This document shows positions 1 through 5,612 of a stretch of DNA of 5,612 bases, one piece after another. The position numbers and the translations under genes are program-made. The notes beneath the pieces are model-generated. The model searched no databases, was not told the origin of the DNA, and worked only from the letters and a program-made list of their open reading frames with translations. The first letter of the stretch is position 1. Each line of letters begins with the position of its first letter. The stretch spans positions 1-5,612 of the forward strand of contig JAOOKL010000032.1 of NCBI GenBank assembly GCA_028408025.1. The letters run 5' to 3'. This stretch comes from Candidatus Pelagibacter sp. (GTDB taxonomy: Bacteria > Pseudomonadota > Alphaproteobacteria > Pelagibacterales > Pelagibacteraceae).

Positions 1-1
1 C

Positions 2-676
2 TTGTATATAAGACATAAAGGGTTAATCAAAAAAAACCAGTACTCACAATGGGGGGAAGATAAATTCATTTTTAATTTTTTTAAAAACAAACAAAAAGGC
101 GTTTATCTTGATATCGGATGTTTTCATCCATTTTGGTGGAGCAACACTTGTTTACTTTATCAAAAAGGTTGGGAAGGAATAAATATTGACATTAATTACA
201 CTGCAATAGACTTATTTAATATAGCTAGACCTAAAGATATAAATTTATGCACAACCATTGATGAGAACGAAAAAGAATTTAAATTCTTTTTTGATCATGC
301 TTTTAGCCCCTGTAATACTTTAGATGAAACTTTTAAAGATTATTTTAAGAAATCATATTTTGATAGATTTAAAGAGGAAATTTTTGTTAACGACCAAACT
401 AGAATTGTAAAATCAAAATCTACTGAGCAAATATTAAAAATAGCTGAAAAGCACAAAAAAATTGATTTTTTAAATATAGATGTTGAAGGCACTGATTTAA
501 AAATGTTGAAACAATTAATACCTAACAAAGTAATAAGACCCGAACTTATATCAATTGAAACACATCATGTAGATGGTTCAAAATCTGTAGAAGCAGATCA
601 AATAAAGGAGTTTTTATATTCATATAATTATGAAATTTATAAAAGAGCTGGCCCTACAACGCTATTTAATTGCTAA
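2..676 (+). CDS. FkbM family SAM-dependent methyltransferase (5' end at window edge)
   Basis: Resembles FkbM-type methyltransferases, which use S-adenosylmethionine to O-methylate sugars or other small or glycan substrates; the substrate here cannot be told. Seen in the 224-residue product: the family entry motif SQWGED (15-20), SAM-binding motif I YLDIGC (35-40), a following SNT..L...GW.GI.ID segment (47-63) with an acidic residue (D63) that would contact the ribose of SAM, and the family's second block IDFLNIDVEGTD (154-165). No signal peptide or membrane segment is seen, so it is probably cytoplasmic. The length is close to complete for the family, but the frame is open at the left edge and begins with TTG at position 2, so the true start may lie upstream. 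It ends in a tandem stop (TAA TAA, 674-679). It has no evident functional link to the glycine genes. FkbM genes often sit in variable surface-polysaccharide regions, so this may be the end of such a region (inference). Confidence 0.85.
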   Translation: MYIRHKGLIKKNQYSQWGEDKFIFNFFKNKQKGVYLDIGCFHPFWWSNTCLLYQKGWEGINIDINYTAIDLFNIARPKDINLCTTIDENEKEFKFFFDHAFSPCNTLDETFKDYFKKSYFDRFKEEIFVNDQTRIVKSKSTEQILKIAEKHKKIDFLNIDVEGTDLKMLKQLIPNKVIRPELISIETHHVDGSKSVEADQIKEFLYSYNYEIYKRAGPTTLFNC

Positions 677-686
677 TAAGCATTTC

Positions 687-710
687 TACTTAAAAGAGAA
701 TTACTTAAAA
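687..710 (+). repeat. Two direct copies of TACTTAAAA, 15 nt apart
   Basis: TACTTAAAA occurs at 687-695 and again at 702-710, just upstream of the putative -35 box of the gcv promoter. The spacing is about one and a half helical turns. It could be a pair of regulator half-sites or an UP-like A/T element. It could equally be chance in such AT-rich DNA. No known regulator site is recognised. Confidence 0.25.
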
Positions 711-714
711 TATA

Positions 715-741
715 TTGACTTTTTCTAAATTTTATTAGATT
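715..741 (+). promoter_or_regulatory. Putative sigma-70-type promoter of the gcv operon
   Basis: TTGACT at 715-720 matches the -35 consensus at 5 of 6 positions. TAGATT at 736-741 is a 4-of-6 -10 candidate with a 15-bp spacer. It would start transcription near 748, right at the 5' side of the riboswitch. A better -10 match, TGTAAT (741-746), lies 20 bp from the -35 and would start transcription inside aptamer-1 P1, which makes it less likely. A second candidate -10, TAAAAT (706-711), has a poor -35 but would give a longer leader. The boxes are a reading by eye; the existence of a promoter between 677 and 748 is more certain than its exact position. Confidence 0.4.
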
Positions 742-747
742 GTAATC

Positions 748-822
748 ATGTAACGGGAGAGACCAATTTTTTGGCGCCGAAGGAGCAACTTCCCAGGAAA
801 CTCTCAGGCAAAAGGACCGTTA
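748..822 (+). promoter_or_regulatory. Glycine riboswitch, aptamer 1
   Basis: First glycine-sensing domain of the gcvT leader. P1 is the perfect 6-bp pair TAACGG (751-756) with CCGTTA (817-822). ATG 748-750 can pair with CAT 824-826 across a bulged A823. P2 is GAGAG (757-761) with CTCTC (801-805). A variable hairpin CCAA/TTGG with a TTTT loop spans 763-774. The hallmark core GCCGAAGGAGCAA is intact at 776-788, and the 3' block CTCAGGCAAAAGGACCG follows at 803-819. These are the diagnostic conserved segments of the glycine riboswitch family. Aptamer 1 looks fully canonical. Confidence 0.95.
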
Positions 823-828
823 ACATAA

Positions 829-898
829 TAACTCTGGAAAGCAGGCTTTGGCCTCACCGAAGGATTAAATCTCTCAGGTAAAAAGACAGATTGGGTTA
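829..898 (+). promoter_or_regulatory. Glycine riboswitch, aptamer 2 (divergent core)
   Basis: Second domain of the tandem riboswitch, joined to aptamer 1 by a very short linker (about 823-831). P1 is short: TCTG (833-836) with CAGA (887-890), possibly extended across a bulge by TAAC (829-832) with GTTA (895-898). P2 is GAAAG (837-841) with CTCTC (871-875) and contains one A.C mismatch. A variable hairpin AGGC/GCCT lies at 843-854. The core reads ACCGAAGGATTAAA (856-869), where aptamer 1 has GCCGAAGGAGCAA. The 3' block CTCTCAGGTAAAAAGACAG (871-889) is recognisable. The identity as a second glycine aptamer is clear; whether it binds glycine as well as aptamer 1 is uncertain. Confidence 0.88.
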
Positions 899-913
899 GT
901 AAAAAAAAAAAAA

Positions 914-918
914 GAGAG
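914..918 (+). promoter_or_regulatory. Ribosome-binding site of gcvT (weak)
   Basis: GAGAG lies 5 nt before the ATG at 924 and directly after an A13 run (901-913). It is a modest match to the Shine-Dalgarno consensus. Its bases 915-918 are part of the 12-nt segment complementary to the riboswitch linker. Confidence 0.6.
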
Positions 919-923
919 TTATT

Positions 924-2018
924 ATGCAAGTACAAAAAACAGCTTTATACAACGTTCATAAAAACCTAGGAGCCAAGTTTGTTCCATTTGCAGGTTATGA
1001 GATGCCAATTCAATATAAAGATGGAATTGTAAAAGAACATATCTCTACAAGAACATATGCAGGTTTTTTTGATGTCTCTCATATGGGACAGTTTTTTTTA
1101 GAGGGTGATAATACATTAACAGGGGCTTTAGAAAAAATTATACCTGCGGACTTAAACTCTTTAAAAATTAATTGTTCAAAATATTCTTTTTTACTAAATA
1201 GTAACGGCGGGATAATTGATGATTTAATTATAACTAAAACTGTTAAAGGATTTAGTATAATTTTAAATGCAGCATGTAAAGAAAATGACATTAAACAGAT
1301 TTCACAGTTTTTAGGTAAAAATCATAAATATTTTTTAAATAATGATTTATCTTTAATAGCTTTACAAGGACCTAAATCAGTCGAAATATTAGAAAAGCTT
1401 ATAACCGGTGTTTCTAATTTAAAATTTATGACTGGTAATAACTTTGATTATGATAATGAAAATTTATATATAACAAGATCAGGTTATACAGGAGAGGATG
1501 GATTTGAAATTTCTATTTCAAATAAAAAAGTAGAAAAACTTATTAATTTTTTAATTTCAAATGACGTAAAACCAATAGGCTTAGGAGCTAGAGATACACT
1601 TAGGTTAGAGGCAGGTCTTTGTTTATATGGACATGACCTTAATGAAAAAATTAATCCAGTAGAAGCGAATTTAAAATGGGCTATTGCAAAAAAAAGAAAG
1701 GATATTGGCGGCTTCAATGGTTGGGACAAAATAAAAAGTTTATTAACAAATGGCAGTGAAAAAATAAGGGTAGGAATAAAACCTGAAGGCAAAGTTATTG
1801 CTAGAGAAAATACGAAAATCTTTTCAATTGATGGTAAAGAAATAGGTTTTGTTACAAGTGGAACTTTTGGTCCCAGCGTTAATGCACCAGTTGCTATGGG
1901 GTACGTAAAATCAAATTTTGCCAAAATTGGAACATCTATAAAACTAGAAGTAAGGGGTAAGAAATATGAGGGTAAAGTTTCTGAGCTTCCATTTTATAAA
2001 AAAAGTTATGTTAAATAA
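924..2018 (+). CDS. gcvT: Aminomethyltransferase, glycine cleavage system T-protein
   Basis: Cytoplasmic T-protein of the glycine cleavage system: it takes the aminomethyl group held on lipoyl-GcvH, releases ammonia and passes the one-carbon unit to tetrahydrofolate to give 5,10-methylene-THF. The 364-residue length is normal. The N-terminus ([10 protein letters not shown], 22-31) is canonical and supports the ATG at 924. Further family blocks are FDVSHMGQ (49-56), [10 protein letters not shown] (94-103) with the conserved acidic pair D99-D100 that includes the folate-binding Asp, LQGP (147-150), [11 protein letters not shown] (185-195) and [21 protein letters not shown] (219-239). The C-terminal barrel domain follows with [18 protein letters not shown]. 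It is the first gene of gcvTHP, directly under the glycine riboswitch. The related DMSP demethylase DmdA was considered, but the operon partners and riboswitch make GcvT the firm call. Confidence 0.97.
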   Translation: MQVQKTALYNVHKNLGAKFVPFAGYEMPIQYKDGIVKEHISTRTYAGFFDVSHMGQFFLEGDNTLTGALEKIIPADLNSLKINCSKYSFLLNSNGGIIDDLIITKTVKGFSIILNAACKENDIKQISQFLGKNHKYFLNNDLSLIALQGPKSVEILEKLITGVSNLKFMTGNNFDYDNENLYITRSGYTGEDGFEISISNKKVEKLINFLISNDVKPIGLGARDTLRLEAGLCLYGHDLNEKINPVEANLKWAIAKKRKDIGGFNGWDKIKSLLTNGSEKIRVGIKPEGKVIARENTKIFSIDGKEIGFVTSGTFGPSVNAPVAMGYVKSNFAKIGTSIKLEVRGKKYEGKVSELPFYKKSYVK

Positions 2019-2023
2019 AAAGC

Positions 2024-2028
2024 GAGGT
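2024..2028 (+). promoter_or_regulatory. Ribosome-binding site of gcvH
   Basis: GAGGT sits in the 14-nt gap between gcvT and gcvH, 4 nt before the ATG at 2033. It is stronger than the gcvT site and supports this start. Confidence 0.7.
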
Positions 2029-2032
2029 AAAA

Positions 2033-2413
2033 ATGAGTGAAAAAAAATTTTCCAAAAAACACGAGTGGGTCTCTTTAGAAGGTGACCTTGCTACAGTGGG
2101 TATAACTAAGCATGCCACTGAATTGCTAGGAGATATAGTTTTTGCAGAAGTACCTGATGCGGGTAAATCAGTTGATAAAGATGGTCAAGCAGCAGTTGTT
2201 GAGTCAACTAAAGCCGCAAGCGATGTATATTCCCCTGTCTCTGGCGAAATCACCGAAGGAAACAAAGCGATAGTAGATGATCCAAGCAGCATTAACACAG
2301 ATCCTGAAGGTACGAGTTGGTTTTTTAAATTAAAGATTAAAGACAAAGGGGAGTTCGACTCTCTAATGTCTAAAGATGAATATGATAAATTTTGCAAGGA
2401 GAACCCTAATTAA
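2033..2413 (+). CDS. gcvH: Glycine cleavage system H-protein (lipoyl carrier)
   Basis: Small lipoylated shuttle protein that carries the aminomethyl intermediate from GcvP to GcvT and then presents the reduced dihydrolipoyl arm to the L-protein. The 126-residue length is typical. The N-terminus carries the family KKHEWV (8-13) and the [15 protein letters not shown] block (23-37). The lipoylation motif reads [14 protein letters not shown], with Lys60 (codon 2210-2212) as the expected lipoyl site; the usual family motif has V where this has T59. The PVSGEI turn and the C-terminal region around GTSWFFKLK are also typical. It lies between gcvT and gcvP in the same operon. No lipoate ligase or lipoyl synthase gene is in the window. 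Confidence 0.97.
   Translation: MSEKKFSKKHEWVSLEGDLATVGITKHATELLGDIVFAEVPDAGKSVDKDGQAAVVESTKAASDVYSPVSGEITEGNKAIVDDPSSINTDPEGTSWFFKLKIKDKGEFDSLMSKDEYDKFCKENPN
2396..2401 (+). promoter_or_regulatory. Ribosome-binding site of gcvP, inside the 3' end of gcvH
   Basis: AAGGAG is a good Shine-Dalgarno match lying within the last codons of gcvH, 12 nt before the gcvP ATG at 2414. The gcvH stop and gcvP start abut (TAAATG, 2411-2416), which suits translational coupling and helps keep H and P proteins in balance. Confidence 0.6.
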
Positions 2414-5281
2414 ATGATTGATGATAATTCAAAAGAATTCATTAAAAGACATATAGGTCCTTCAGCAGAGGATCAATTAAAAATGTTAAAGTATGTAGGT
2501 TACAACACACTTGATGATTTAATGGTGAATACAGTTCCAGAAAAAATTTTATTAAAAGATGAACTTAAAATTAATGAACCATTGTCAGAAAATGATGCTT
2601 TAAAAAAATTAAAATCTATTTCTAAAAAAAATAAAATCTTTAGAAATTTCATTGGAATGGGGTATTACAACTCAATAACTCCTAACGTTATTTTAAGAAA
2701 TATTCTAGAAAATCCAGGATGGTATACTTCTTATACTCCATACCAGCCCGAGGTAGCTCAGGGACGTCTTGAAATGCTGCTTAATTTTCAACAATCAATC
2801 ATAGATCTAACAGGAATGGATATTGCAAACGCCTCTTTATTAGATGAAGCAACGGCAACAGCCGAAGCAGTTGGACTGTCACAAAGATTAGATAAAACAA
2901 ACTCAAAAAAAATATTCATCTCTAATAATTGTAACCCTCAGACTATAGATCTTATCAAGACTAGAACAAATCCATTTGGCTTAGAATTAATTATTGGTGA
3001 CGAAAACAAAGTTCTTTCAAAAATTAAAGAAGATATTATTTGTGGAGTGTTATCTTACCCTGGAACTTTAGGTGAAATAAAAGATCCTAGTGAAAGTATA
3101 AGTCAAATTCATAAGAAAAAAGGGAAAGCTATTTTAGTTTGTGATCTCCTTGCATTAGCCAAATTAAAAACACCTGCTGAGCTCGGTGCTGATATTGCAG
3201 TCGGAAGTGCTCAAAGATTCGGTATTCCAATGGGATATGGTGGCCCACACGCAGCTTTTTTTGCTACTAAAGAAGAATTTAAAAGATCAATGCCAGGAAG
3301 AATCATAGGTGTTTCAAAAGATCGACACGGGAAAAAAGCTTATAGATTATCTTTACAAACCAGAGAGCAACATATTAGAAGAGACAAAGCCACAAGTAAC
3401 ATCTGTACTGCTCAAGCTTTATTAGCAATAATATCTGCTGCTTTCGCGATTTATCATGGTCCTGAAGGAATACTTAAAATTGCTAATAGAACTTCTAAAT
3501 TAGCAAAATTATTTGCAGATGAAATCAAAAATGGGGGTTACCAAATTCTATCTGATCATTTTTTTGATACTGTTACAATTAAAACAAATGAAAAAACAAA
3601 TTCTATTTATCAAGCAGCATTAAATGAAGAAATTAATCTAAGAAAAGTTGATGAAAAAAATTTATCAGTTGCATTCGATGAGGCCAAAAAACTTGATGAT
3701 GTAAATTTATTATTAAAGATTTTTGGAATTTCTAAAATAATTAAACAAGACGTAAAAGTTGAACTAAATAATCTACCAAAAAATCTTTTAAGATCATCTA
3801 AGTATTTGACTCATCCAGTTTTTAACAAATATCACTCGGAAACAGAAATGCTTAGATACTTAAAAAAACTTGAGGATTACGATATTGCTCTCAATAGATC
3901 AATGATTGCACTGGGTTCTTGTACGATGAAACTTAATGCAACAGCAGAATTAATGCCTATCACCTGGAAAGAATTTTCTTTACCACATCCTTTTGTGCCC
4001 ACAAATCAAATGGCAGGTTACAAAATTCTTTTTGACGACTTGATAAATGATCTAAAAGAAATTACAGGATTTGATGCAGTTTCATTACAACCAAATTCTG
4101 GAGCACAGGGTGAATATGCTGGCTTAATGACTATAAGAAAATTTCATAAAAATAATAATCAAGAAAATCGAAACATATGCTTGATTCCAAATTCAGCACA
4201 TGGAACTAACCCAGCTAGTGCTCAAATGTGTGGAATGAAGGTCGTAGTCGTAAATTGCGATGAAGATGGAAATGTTGATATTAATGACCTCAAAACTAAA
4301 GCTGAAAAATACTCAAAAGACCTAGCTGCTTTGATGGTTACGTATCCCTCAACACATGGTGTTTTCGAGGAAAAAATAATTGAAATTTGTGAAGTTGTTC
4401 ATAGTCATGGCGGACAAGTTTATATGGATGGAGCAAATTTAAATGCATTGGTTGGGATTGCGAAACCAGGTAAATTTGGACCAGATGTTTGCCATATTAA
4501 TTTGCACAAAACATTTTGTATTCCACACGGTGGAGGTGGACCTGGAATGGGTCCAATAGCATGTGCTAAACATTTAGCAGATTTTTTGCCTACACACAGA
4601 ATTATTAAAGAGTCTGGACCAAAAAATGGAATGGGGGCAGTGTCTGCCGCTCCATGGGGAAGTTCTAGCATACTTCCAATTTCATGGATGTATATAAAAA
4701 TGATGGGTGCTGAAGGATTAAAAAAAGCATCACAAATTTCAATTTTAAATGCAAATTATATTTCAAAAAAATTATCTAATGATTATAAAGTTTTATACAC
4801 CGGCAAGAATGGAAATGTTGCTCATGAATGCATAATTGATATCAGACCGATTAAATCTAGTTCAGGAATTTCTGAAGAAGATTTAGCAAAAAGATTAATT
4901 GATTTTGGCTATCATGCTCCAACAATGTCGTGGCCAGTTGCAGGCACTATAATGATAGAGCCAACAGAAAGTGAAAATTTAGAGGAAATTGACAAGTTTT
5001 GTAATGCATTAATTCAAATTAAAAAAGAGATAAATAAAGTTGAGTCTTCAAAATTTGACAAAGATGATAACCCGTTAAAAAATGCTCCTCACACTTATAT
5101 AGAATTAGCATCTAATGAATGGAGACATAGTTATACAAGAGAAGAAGCTGCCTTTCCGAATGAGTATGTCAAAAATAATAAATTTTGGGCACCAGTTGCA
5201 AGAGTAGACAACGTTTATGGTGATAGAAATCTTGTATGTTCTTGCCCATCGATGGATGAATATAAAGATGAAGCTGCATAA
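2414..5281 (+). CDS. gcvP: Glycine dehydrogenase (decarboxylating), single-chain P-protein
   Basis: PLP-dependent P-protein: it decarboxylates glycine and transfers the remaining aminomethyl group to the lipoyl arm of GcvH. At 955 residues it is the full-length one-chain form, in which the two homologous halves are fused, rather than the split GcvPA/GcvPB type. The N-terminal half starts with FIKRHIGP (9-16), then shows IGMGYY, SYTPYQPEVAQGRLE, NASLLDEATATAEA (139-152) and GYGGPHAAFF (274-283). The C-terminal half carries ALGSCTMKLNATAE (499-512), the QPNSGAQGEYAG block and the PLP site HINLHKTFCIPHGGGGPGMGP, with Lys699 (codon 4508-4510) expected to form the Schiff base. The glycine-rich loop follows directly (706-709). 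No truncation or frameshift is seen. Only 9 nt separate it from the next gene and no terminator hairpin is visible. Confidence 0.98.
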   Translation: MIDDNSKEFIKRHIGPSAEDQLKMLKYVGYNTLDDLMVNTVPEKILLKDELKINEPLSENDALKKLKSISKKNKIFRNFIGMGYYNSITPNVILRNILENPGWYTSYTPYQPEVAQGRLEMLLNFQQSIIDLTGMDIANASLLDEATATAEAVGLSQRLDKTNSKKIFISNNCNPQTIDLIKTRTNPFGLELIIGDENKVLSKIKEDIICGVLSYPGTLGEIKDPSESISQIHKKKGKAILVCDLLALAKLKTPAELGADIAVGSAQRFGIPMGYGGPHAAFFATKEEFKRSMPGRIIGVSKDRHGKKAYRLSLQTREQHIRRDKATSNICTAQALLAIISAAFAIYHGPEGILKIANRTSKLAKLFADEIKNGGYQILSDHFFDTVTIKTNEKTNSIYQAALNEEINLRKVDEKNLSVAFDEAKKLDDVNLLLKIFGISKIIKQDVKVELNNLPKNLLRSSKYLTHPVFNKYHSETEMLRYLKKLEDYDIALNRSMIALGSCTMKLNATAELMPITWKEFSLPHPFVPTNQMAGYKILFDDLINDLKEITGFDAVSLQPNSGAQGEYAGLMTIRKFHKNNNQENRNICLIPNSAHGTNPASAQMCGMKVVVVNCDEDGNVDINDLKTKAEKYSKDLAALMVTYPSTHGVFEEKIIEICEVVHSHGGQVYMDGANLNALVGIAKPGKFGPDVCHINLHKTFCIPHGGGGPGMGPIACAKHLADFLPTHRIIKESGPKNGMGAVSAAPWGSSSILPISWMYIKMMGAEGLKKASQISILNANYISKKLSNDYKVLYTGKNGNVAHECIIDIRPIKSSSGISEEDLAKRLIDFGYHAPTMSWPVAGTIMIEPTESENLEEIDKFCNALIQIKKEINKVESSKFDKDDNPLKNAPHTYIELASNEWRHSYTREEAAFPNEYVKNNKFWAPVARVDNVYGDRNLVCSCPSMDEYKDEAA

Positions 5282-5290
5282 TATTTTTTA

Positions 5291-5612
5291 ATGAAAATTG
5301 CAGTCATTGGCTCGGGTATCTCAGGTTTATCATCAGCATACTTTTTATCAAAAAAATTTAAGGTCGACTTATTTGAAAAAAATGACCATTTCGGAGGGCA
5401 TTCTTTTACATATGAAATAAAAGAGGGCGATAAAATTGTTCCAGTCGATTTGGGTTTTATAGTTTTTAACGAGTTAACCTATCCTAACCTAATTAATTTT
5501 TTTAAGGAATTAAAAGTACCCTTTGAAAAAAGTAATATGTCCTTTTCCGTTTCTGTCAAAAATACTAATATTGAATACTCTGGTAGTGGATTTAATGGAA
5601 TATTTGCAAACA
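5291..5612 (+). CDS. FAD/NAD(P)-binding oxidoreductase, COG2907-like (3' end outside window)
   Basis: The first 107 residues are present. The start carries a Rossmann dinucleotide-binding motif, IAVIGSGISGL (3-13, GxGxxG at 7-12). The acidic residue ending the second strand is E29 in VDLFEKND, and GGH (35-37) follows. Downstream, VDLGFIVFNELTYPNL (52-67) and SNMSFSVS (81-88) are typical of the amine-oxidase-like flavoproteins grouped as COG2907. The exact reaction is not known from sequence. In other proteobacteria such genes often neighbour DUF1365 and cyclopropane-fatty-acid-synthase-like methyltransferase genes, suggesting fatty-acid modification (family knowledge and inference). The ATG at 5291 places the Rossmann motif right at the N-terminus, so it is the likely start. 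No Shine-Dalgarno sequence is seen in the 9-nt T-rich gap (5282-5290), which points to reinitiation after gcvP or SD-independent initiation. Confidence 0.85.
   Translation, partial: MKIAVIGSGISGLSSAYFLSKKFKVDLFEKNDHFGGHSFTYEIKEGDKIVPVDLGFIVFNELTYPNLINFFKELKVPFEKSNMSFSVSVKNTNIEYSGSGFNGIFAN

Larger units (their letters stand above)
824..926 (+). promoter_or_regulatory. Putative expression platform: linker pairs with gcvT SD and start codon
   Basis: CATAATAACTCT (824-835) is the exact reverse complement of AGAGTTATTATG (915-926). The second segment spans the weak Shine-Dalgarno sequence GAGAG (914-918) and the gcvT ATG (924-926). The 12-bp helix would mask translation initiation. It shares nucleotides 833-835 with the 5' strand of aptamer-2 P1 and 824-826 with the leader-linker pairing of aptamer 1, so it should compete with the folded, glycine-bound form. 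No GC-rich hairpin followed by a U-run is seen in the leader, so transcription termination is not the apparent mechanism. The complementarity is seen directly; the switching model is inference. Confidence 0.6.

Noticed and set aside
748..753. ATG TAA start-stop pair in the leader, a possible minimal upstream ORF
   Set aside because: It has no Shine-Dalgarno sequence and falls where the leader meets aptamer-1 P1. The bases are explained by riboswitch pairing.
876..913. Terminator or antiterminator between aptamer 2 and gcvT
   Set aside because: The homopolymer on the coding strand is A, not T, and no GC-rich hairpin precedes a U-run. A termination platform is not supported.
1484..1924. Minus-strand open frame of 146 codons within gcvT, and shorter ones within the methyltransferase gene, gcvH and gcvP
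   Set aside because: They lie wholly opposite conserved coding sequence, have no recognisable domains and read as mirror images of the real genes.
924..2018. DMSP demethylase (DmdA), a GcvT-fold relative common in SAR11
   Set aside because: The protein has the classic GcvT blocks, and it lies in gcvTHP under a glycine riboswitch, so aminomethyltransferase is the better call.
5282..5290. T-rich run after gcvP as a possible intrinsic terminator
   Set aside because: No stable inverted repeat precedes it, and the next gene starts at once at 5291.
1..5612. CRISPR array, tRNA/rRNA genes, insertion sequences or phage genes
   Set aside because: No regularly spaced repeats, cloverleaf sequence, transposase or terminal inverted repeats were seen on either strand.

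Overview
The window is strongly AT-rich, with short intergenic gaps and all genes on the + strand. Codon use is dominated by A/T-ending codons. Gene content, protein style and a tandem glycine riboswitch in front of gcvT point to a streamlined marine alphaproteobacterium, most likely SAR11 (Pelagibacterales). That assignment is inferred from sequence style and family knowledge, not from a database search.

Layout. (1) Positions 2-676 hold an FkbM-type SAM-dependent methyltransferase, open at the left edge. (2) Positions 677-923 (about 247 nt) are non-coding. They hold a probable promoter and a two-aptamer glycine riboswitch (about 748-898), followed by an A13 tract and the gcvT ribosome-binding site. 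(3) Positions 924-5281 hold gcvT, gcvH and gcvP (single-chain P-protein) with 14-nt and 0-nt gaps, clearly one operon. (4) Position 5291 to the window end holds the N-terminal 107 residues of an FAD-dependent oxidoreductase of the COG2907 / amine-oxidase-like type. It starts 9 nt after gcvP and is probably co-transcribed.

How the parts work together. GcvP decarboxylates glycine and loads the aminomethyl group on the lipoyl arm of GcvH. GcvT releases ammonia and forms 5,10-methylene-THF. The fourth component (dihydrolipoamide dehydrogenase, GcvL/Lpd) is not in the window and must come from elsewhere. The riboswitch lets glycine control the operon.

The most notable observation is in the leader. 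The inter-aptamer linker plus the 5' strand of aptamer-2 P1 (824-835) is a perfect 12-nt complement of the gcvT Shine-Dalgarno/start region, including the ATG (915-926). No intrinsic terminator is visible. This suggests a translational ON switch in which glycine binding frees the start site. The operon itself is well known; the leader details are what deserve a second look.
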